Shown here: piece after piece, positions 61,424 through 64,000 of the stretch
Layout of the letters: each line of letters begins with the position of its first letter
Position numbering within the stretch: position 1 is the stretch's first letter
DNA from: CAZHLD01 sp964533185
GTDB lineage: Bacteria > Acidobacteriota > Terriglobia > Acidiferrales > UBA7541
Assembly: GCA_964533185.1 (NCBI GenBank)
Contig: CAZHLD010000001.1
Location: 144,602-208,601 of the forward strand
Length of the DNA stretch: 64,000 bases
Direction: 5' to 3'
Position numbers and translations under genes: made by a program
The notes under the pieces: generated by a model
Told to the model about the DNA's origin: nothing
The model's database searches: none
What the model saw: only the letters and a program-made list of their open reading frames with translations

Positions 61424-61478
61424 GAGATTCCTCGCCCCGGCATCGCCCGCCTCAGGCGGGCCGGGGCTCGGAATGACA
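61424..61478 (-). repeat. Dispersed repeat family A, copy 7 (reversed)
   Basis: GAGATTCCTCGCCCCGGCATC...GGCTCGGAATGACAAC, with inner hairpin CGCCCGCCTCAGGCGGG. Same orientation as the other right-half copies. Confidence 0.8.
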
Positions 61479-61574
61479 ACTTGAAGAGGCGGTGCTTGCG
61501 CGGGCGGGGCGAGAGCAAGTAGAGTGCGAGATTCGCTTGGAAGAGATGAGGTCAGGAACTTTGAGGTTGATCTA

Positions 61575-61690
61575 AGGACGGCCCCGAGATGGCTGTAGGC
61601 AGGGGATTAGAAGGGCCGGTCTAACGATTGTCCCGACACGGCTGTGGGCAAGGGATTCGAGGGCGGTCTAAAGACCGCCCCTACACGGGC
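61575..61690 (-). repeat. Repeat family D, two imperfect tandem units
   Basis: GACGGCCCCGAGATGGCTGTAGGCAGGGG...GGTCTAACGATTG and a second GTCCCGACACGGCTGTGGGCAAGGG...GCGGTCTAAAGACCGCCCC, about 60 bases apart, ending in a hairpin GGGCGGTCTAAAGACCGCCCC. It lies just before the ATG of the next gene. Confidence 0.65.
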
Positions 61691-61708
61691 GAATCAAGTT
61701 TAAGACAG

Positions 61709-62710
61709 ATGAGCCGCTACGACATTGAGCCGATCAGTTTGGAGAAGGTGCGAACGTACCCGCTGGCCGGGCGGAAGAGCAAGGTGACGGTGCGGGAGTT
61801 TGGACGCGTGGTGGGACGCGGGGCGAGTGTGCGGGAACTGATCGAGTCGCTGCCGAGGATACTGGCGGGGAACGACCTGCGCGAAGTAATTGCGGCGATT
61901 CGAAGGGCGCGGGGCCCGGTAAAACCGGGCCAGGCTCCGCGGCGGACGATTTTGTGGGGCATTGGCGGGCACGTGATCAAAGTGGGGCTGGCGCCGGTGC
62001 TGATTGATCTGTTGAGGCGCGGGTACGTCAGCGGAATTGCGATGAACGGCGCGGCGCTGGTGCACGACTTCGAGATTGCGTTGGTGGGGAACACGTCAGA
62101 AAACGTGGAGGCAGTGCTGGGGCGGGGCGAGTTTGGGATGGCGGAGGAGACGGGGCTGTACTTGAACGAGATTGCCGTCGGGGCGGCGCGGAGCGGGATC
62201 GGAATGGGCGAGGCGGCGGGGAAACTGCTGACGAGCGGGCGACTGAAGGTGAAGTTTGCTGAGGCGAGCCTGCTGATGGCGGCGTACCGCGCGCGAGTGC
62301 CGGTGACGGTGCACCTGGCAATCGGGACGGACATACCGCACATGCATCGGTCGGCGGACGGGGCAGCGATGGGCGCGGCGACGTTCCACGACTTTCGGTT
62401 GTTTTGCGCGCTGGTGAAACGGATGCAGCCGGGCGGCGTGTACTTGAACTGGGGATCGGCGGTGGTGCTGCCAGAGGTGTTTTTGAAGGCAGTGTCTGTG
62501 GTGCGAAACCTGGGGACGCGGCTGGCTCCGATTACGACGGCGAACTTTGACTTCATACAAGGCTACCGGCCGCTGATGAATGTGGTGCGACGTCCGACGG
62601 CGGGGAAGGGAAAAAGTGGAGGGAAGTCGCGCGGGTATGCGATTACCGGACACCATGAGATCCTGCTGCCGCTGGTGGCGGCGGCGTTAAAAGCAGTGAG
62701 TAGGGGTTAA
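61709..62710 (+). CDS. Conserved protein, deoxyhypusine-synthase-like family
   Basis: A 333-residue protein of mixed alpha/beta pattern. The core WGIGGHVIKVGLAPVLIDL and GALVHDFEIALVGNTSENV followed by EFGMAEETGLYLNE resembles the NAD-binding part of bacterial deoxyhypusine synthase-like proteins, and ITTANFDFIQGYRPLMN ends the conserved part. The catalytic Lys motif of true deoxyhypusine synthases was not found, and bacteria lack eIF5A, so an ancestral or different activity is likely. ATG 61709 begins the conserved region (MSRYDIEP). It stands alone. The identification is tentative. Confidence 0.5.
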   Translation: MSRYDIEPISLEKVRTYPLAGRKSKVTVREFGRVVGRGASVRELIESLPRILAGNDLREVIAAIRRARGPVKPGQAPRRTILWGIGGHVIKVGLAPVLIDLLRRGYVSGIAMNGAALVHDFEIALVGNTSENVEAVLGRGEFGMAEETGLYLNEIAVGAARSGIGMGEAAGKLLTSGRLKVKFAEASLLMAAYRARVPVTVHLAIGTDIPHMHRSADGAAMGAATFHDFRLFCALVKRMQPGGVYLNWGSAVVLPEVFLKAVSVVRNLGTRLAPITTANFDFIQGYRPLMNVVRRPTAGKGKSGGKSRGYAITGHHEILLPLVAAALKAVSRG

Positions 62711-62830
62711 GGTGCAGGGATAGGGGAAAGAGTTGTCAATCGGCATTCATCAACTGAAAGAAAAGAAAGAGATCGCACATTTGAAATTTCGGATTCCAAA
62801 GAAGGACGAGAAAACGAATCAAAGGACTCG

Positions 62831-63790
62831 ATGAGCGAGAACGAGAATAATTTGTTCCCGCCGAAGGATGAAGCGGAGCAACCGGGTGAGCGGGCCGCAA
62901 AGGCTGCTGAGCTGGGGCAACCGAGTGGTGAAGCAGGCCCAACTTTGCTGTTGGGGCAAGGCGGAAGTGAAGGGGCAGCTTTGCCAGCGGCGGCGGAGAA
63001 GTGGGCGGGGCTGCCGGAGGATTTGCGGGCGCCGTGGGGTTGGGGAGGAGTGGGAATTTTTGTGGCGGTGGCGGTGGGCGGGTTCCTGGTGATCAGTGTA
63101 GTGCTCGGGATCGCACTGGGAGTGCTTTCGGCGGCGGGATGGTCGGTGAAAGTGGCGGACCTGAATACGTATCCGCTGAAGGCGGTGCTACTGACGGTGA
63201 TCCAGACGCTGTGGTTCGGGATGCTGATGCTGTTTTTATTTTTCCTTATCCGGGTACGATATGAGTCGCCGTTCTGGAAGACGATCGGATGGCGGGCGCT
63301 GCGGCCGAGTACGGTGCCGCCAGCGGCCGGGGCGCTGCTGGCTGTGCTGGGCGGAGTCGGGCTGGCGGTGGCAGTTTCGTTGCTGAACTTTTTTGCAAAG
63401 AGCAAGACGAAGCTGCCGGTTGAGGAGTTTTTTCAAGACCGGCAGAGCGCGCTGCTGTTGATGGGTATGGCGGTGCTGCTGGCGCCGCTGGTGGAAGAGA
63501 CGATTTTTCGCGGGTACCTCTACCCGGTGCTGGCGCGAAGCCTGGGCGTGGTGGGAGGAGTGGTGGTGACAGGGACGCTGTTTGGGTTGATGCACGCGCC
63601 GCAACTGCGGGGCGGGACGGGGCAGATCGCGCTGCTGATTGGGGTCGGGATTGTGCTGACGTGGGTGCGGGCGAAAACGGGCACGGTGCTGGCGAGTTTT
63701 CTGGTGCACCTGAGCTATAACAGTGTTTTGTTTCTGGGGCTGTATGCGGCGACGGGAGGGTTTAAGAGGTTTCCACCGACTGGTGGTTAA
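62831..63790 (+). CDS. CPBP family intramembrane metalloprotease
   Basis: A 319-residue protein. A polar N-terminal region (about 70 residues, Glu/Pro/Ala-rich) is followed by about six transmembrane helices. The CPBP (CAAX-protease/bacteriocin-processing) motifs are in order: VEETIFRGYLYPV (EExxxR, about residue 222), GTLFGLMHAPQL (FxxxH) and FLVHLSYNSVLF (HxxxN/D). It may cleave or regulate membrane proteins. ATG 62831 has GGACTCG upstream, a weak ribosome-binding site. A family C repeat lies upstream (62779-62800). Confidence 0.88.
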   Translation: MSENENNLFPPKDEAEQPGERAAKAAELGQPSGEAGPTLLLGQGGSEGAALPAAAEKWAGLPEDLRAPWGWGGVGIFVAVAVGGFLVISVVLGIALGVLSAAGWSVKVADLNTYPLKAVLLTVIQTLWFGMLMLFLFFLIRVRYESPFWKTIGWRALRPSTVPPAAGALLAVLGGVGLAVAVSLLNFFAKSKTKLPVEEFFQDRQSALLLMGMAVLLAPLVEETIFRGYLYPVLARSLGVVGGVVVTGTLFGLMHAPQLRGGTGQIALLIGVGIVLTWVRAKTGTVLASFLVHLSYNSVLFLGLYAATGGFKRFPPTGG

Positions 63791-63825
63791 AGGTGAGAGG
63801 TTGGAAGTTGAAGAGGAGAGAAGAG

Positions 63826-63912
63826 AAAGATTTAACGCAGAGGGCACAGAGTACGCAGAGAAGTGACAAGAGAAGAAAAAGATTTAGCGCGGAGAGCGCT
63901 GAGGGAGCTGAG
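63826..63912 (-). repeat. Repeat family B, reversed, two copies
   Basis: TTTAACGCAGAGGGCACAGAG and a second TTTAGCGCGGAGAGCGCTGAG repeat with a period of about 10 bases, reversed with respect to the left-half copies that read CTCTGTG. Both lie between the CPBP and mtnA genes. Confidence 0.72.
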
Positions 63913-63930
63913 GAAGAAGCGAGACAAAAG

Positions 63931-64000
63931 ATGCACAGCGTAGAGCCGATACGATGGACGGAGGCGGGGGTGGTGATGCTGGACCAGCGGCGGCTGCCGG
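63931..64000 (+). CDS. mtnA: S-methyl-5-thioribose-1-phosphate isomerase, first codons (right edge)
   Basis: Only 23 codons are present: MHSVEPIRWTEAGVVMLDQR, followed by RLP. The pattern I-x-W-...-LLDQ-x-x-LP is the N-terminal signature of MtnA, the methionine-salvage isomerase. ATG 63931 has GAGG and GAAG runs 10-20 bases upstream. The call rests on this short signature. Confidence 0.72.
   Translation, partial: MHSVEPIRWTEAGVVMLDQRRLP

Larger units (their letters stand above)
61322..61708. other. Intergenic region filled with repeats
   Basis: No gene was seen. It contains a family A copy (61424-61478) and two imperfect direct copies of a family D unit (61575-61690). Confidence 0.7.

Overview
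This is a high-GC bacterial scaffold, most likely from an uncultured member of the Acidobacteriota. That placement is an inference from gene content: several stand-alone PilZ proteins, acidobacterial-style multidomain signalling proteins, LptD (so a diderm), a KorDABC 2-oxoacid:ferredoxin oxidoreductase, CcdA/TlpA and many dispersed intergenic repeats. No rRNA or taxonomic marker is present to settle it. A run of 100 N flanked by an identical 55-base sequence shows that this is a de novo, probably metagenomic, assembly.

Left half (1 to about 34.4 kb). M20 peptidase (partial, left edge), PilZ, tRNA-Ser(TGA), membrane histidine kinase, an ABC exporter ATPase/permease pair, a secreted tandem M42 peptidase, a small membrane protein, tryptophanase, a B12-type radical SAM protein, a frameshifted deoxynucleoside kinase, a Tat-exported asparaginase-like hydrolase, an L-2-hydroxyglutarate oxidase-like protein, a degenerate S41 protease, korDABC, an RDD protein, LptD (across the gap), a GatA-type amidase, CcdA and TlpA, a dienelactone hydrolase, two MacB-type permeases, a HicBA-like toxin-antitoxin pair, frataxin (CyaY) and a secreted DsbD alpha-like domain.

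Right half (about 34.5 to 64 kb). A geranylgeranyl-reductase-like flavoprotein, a membrane protein, a NodU-type carbamoyltransferase, UDP-glucose dehydrogenase facing UDP-xylose synthase (together UDP-glucose to UDP-xylose), a zinc-ribbon protein with a YdcF-like protein, a DUF4198/SnoaL fusion, KAS III, an accessory patch of degenerate integron-type gene cassettes (45.2-47.0 kb), a persulfide-dioxygenase-like MBL/rhodanese protein, a tiny zinc-ribbon protein, OsmC, a large GAF/GGDEF/HD-GYP protein, GltX, a transposase remnant, two PilZ proteins with a PilB-type ATPase, UvrA, a deoxyhypusine-synthase-like protein, a CPBP protease and the first codons of MtnA (right edge).

Two features cut across the annotation. 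First, base composition flips at about 34.4-34.6 kb: the + strand is C- and T-rich to the left and G- and A-rich to the right, whichever strand is coding, and every dispersed repeat family that can be oriented turns round at the same place. Second, four families of short repeats fill most intergenic gaps, and one appears to have entered coding sequence in frame. The most accessory DNA is the HicBA region (32.2-33.4 kb) and the cassette region (45.2-47.0 kb). No CRISPR array, prophage or rRNA was seen.
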